Part shown: positions 63,501 to 64,000 of the stretch, in pieces
Numbering within the stretch: the first letter of the stretch is position 1
Layout of the letters: every line of letters begins with the position of its first letter
Assembly (NCBI RefSeq): GCF_015832195.1
Contig: NC_052016.1
Span: 80,314,547 to 80,378,546, forward strand
DNA length: 64,000 bases
From: Motacilla alba alba
Lineage: Eukaryota > Chordata > Aves > Passeriformes > Motacillidae
Reading direction: 5' to 3'
Program-made: the position numbers and the translations under genes
Notes under the pieces: generated by a model
Database searches by the model: none
What the model was told of the DNA's origin: nothing
What the model saw: the letters and a program-made list of their open reading frames with translations, nothing else

Positions 63501-64000
63501 AGCTGTGTGAATATACTCTCTACGTTCCCCACATAATGCCTGAAAAGAATTATGCATCTAAGAAAAGCATCTGGCTACCCCTAGGAAAAAACAAAATGAA
63601 GTTACCTAAATCAGGACACATGGAGGAGAAACGAGTATTTCAGGTCCAGCTATAATTTCTTTATGTGAAAACAACTTTTAGGATGACATATATACTTGTC
63701 TAGTTCCATTAACACACAGCAGTAATTTTTTTTTGAGTGAATTGTATGAAGTCAGATTTCTTGAAATCTGAATGCTACAATCCAAATGTGTACATCTGTA
63801 TTTATTGGCAGCTACTTTATTTTCAGAGGTTAAAACATATTTTACAACATATGAAAAATCTATTTAATTGAGTTCAGTTTCTGTAACAAATTATTGCTTT
63901 TTAACATAGACATATTCATTGGAGATGTTTAAATACAAGTCACCTCTTGAACATAATTTGTTTGAATTTTTGTTGGAACAATACTGGAATCTTAATTTGG
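60536..64000. other. AT-rich DNA, no gene seen
   Basis: No gene recognised. A T-rich tract lies near 60.93 kb, a short repeat of "tatggaccttttgt" occurs at about 62317 and 62348, and a less AT-rich patch at 61830-62080 remains unexplained. Confidence 0.5.

Overview
The window looks like avian nuclear DNA, most likely from a passerine. The evidence is the repeat content. There are about a dozen fragments of chicken-repeat-1 (CR1) LINEs with the typical 3' end (tandem ATTCTATG-like octamers), several solo LTRs of bird endogenous retroviruses, and no mammalian Alu or L1 sequence. The DNA is AT-rich, with many poly-A, poly-T and A/C-rich tracts. Family assignments rest on remembered sequence character; no library search was run.

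No host protein-coding gene could be supported. Every long reading frame is either a decayed CR1 ORF, the antisense of a repeat, or a low-complexity translation. The window is therefore best read as intergenic DNA or the inside of a very long intron.

Layout. 1-6.0 kb: AT-rich single-copy DNA with simple repeats. 6.0-7.2 kb: GC-richer retrovirus-like block. 13.4-13.9 kb: two CR1 3' pieces. 18.85-19.38 kb: ERVL-type solo LTR (minus). 20.7-21.9 kb: CR1 5' piece (ORF1 and start of ORF2, minus). 23.08-23.45 kb: solo LTR (plus). 26.7-28.0 kb: a CR1 3' end followed by a CR1 ORF1 piece. 29.4 kb: short CR1. 29.77 kb: tRNA-like sequence. 31.6-32.3 kb: LTR-like block. 38.0-39.1 kb: CR1 (minus). 39.6-40.4 kb: ERVL-type LTR (minus) next to a CR1 3' end (plus). 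43.7 kb: (AAT)n/(ACT)n microsatellite. 44.3-45.4 kb: CR1 (minus). 48.2-49.5 kb: two ERVL-type LTRs in direct orientation. 54.2-54.7 and 56.9-58.3 kb: CR1 (minus), the latter keeping the FADD reverse-transcriptase motif. 59.8-60.5 kb: LTR (plus) with an intact AATAAA.

There is no sign of a multi-gene system. The items most worth a second look are a possible non-coding exon at 46.17-46.38 kb with good splice signals on both sides, CR1 fragments that keep the 5' part rather than the usual 3' part, and an LTR-like block with an internal repeated motif at 6.4-6.7 kb.
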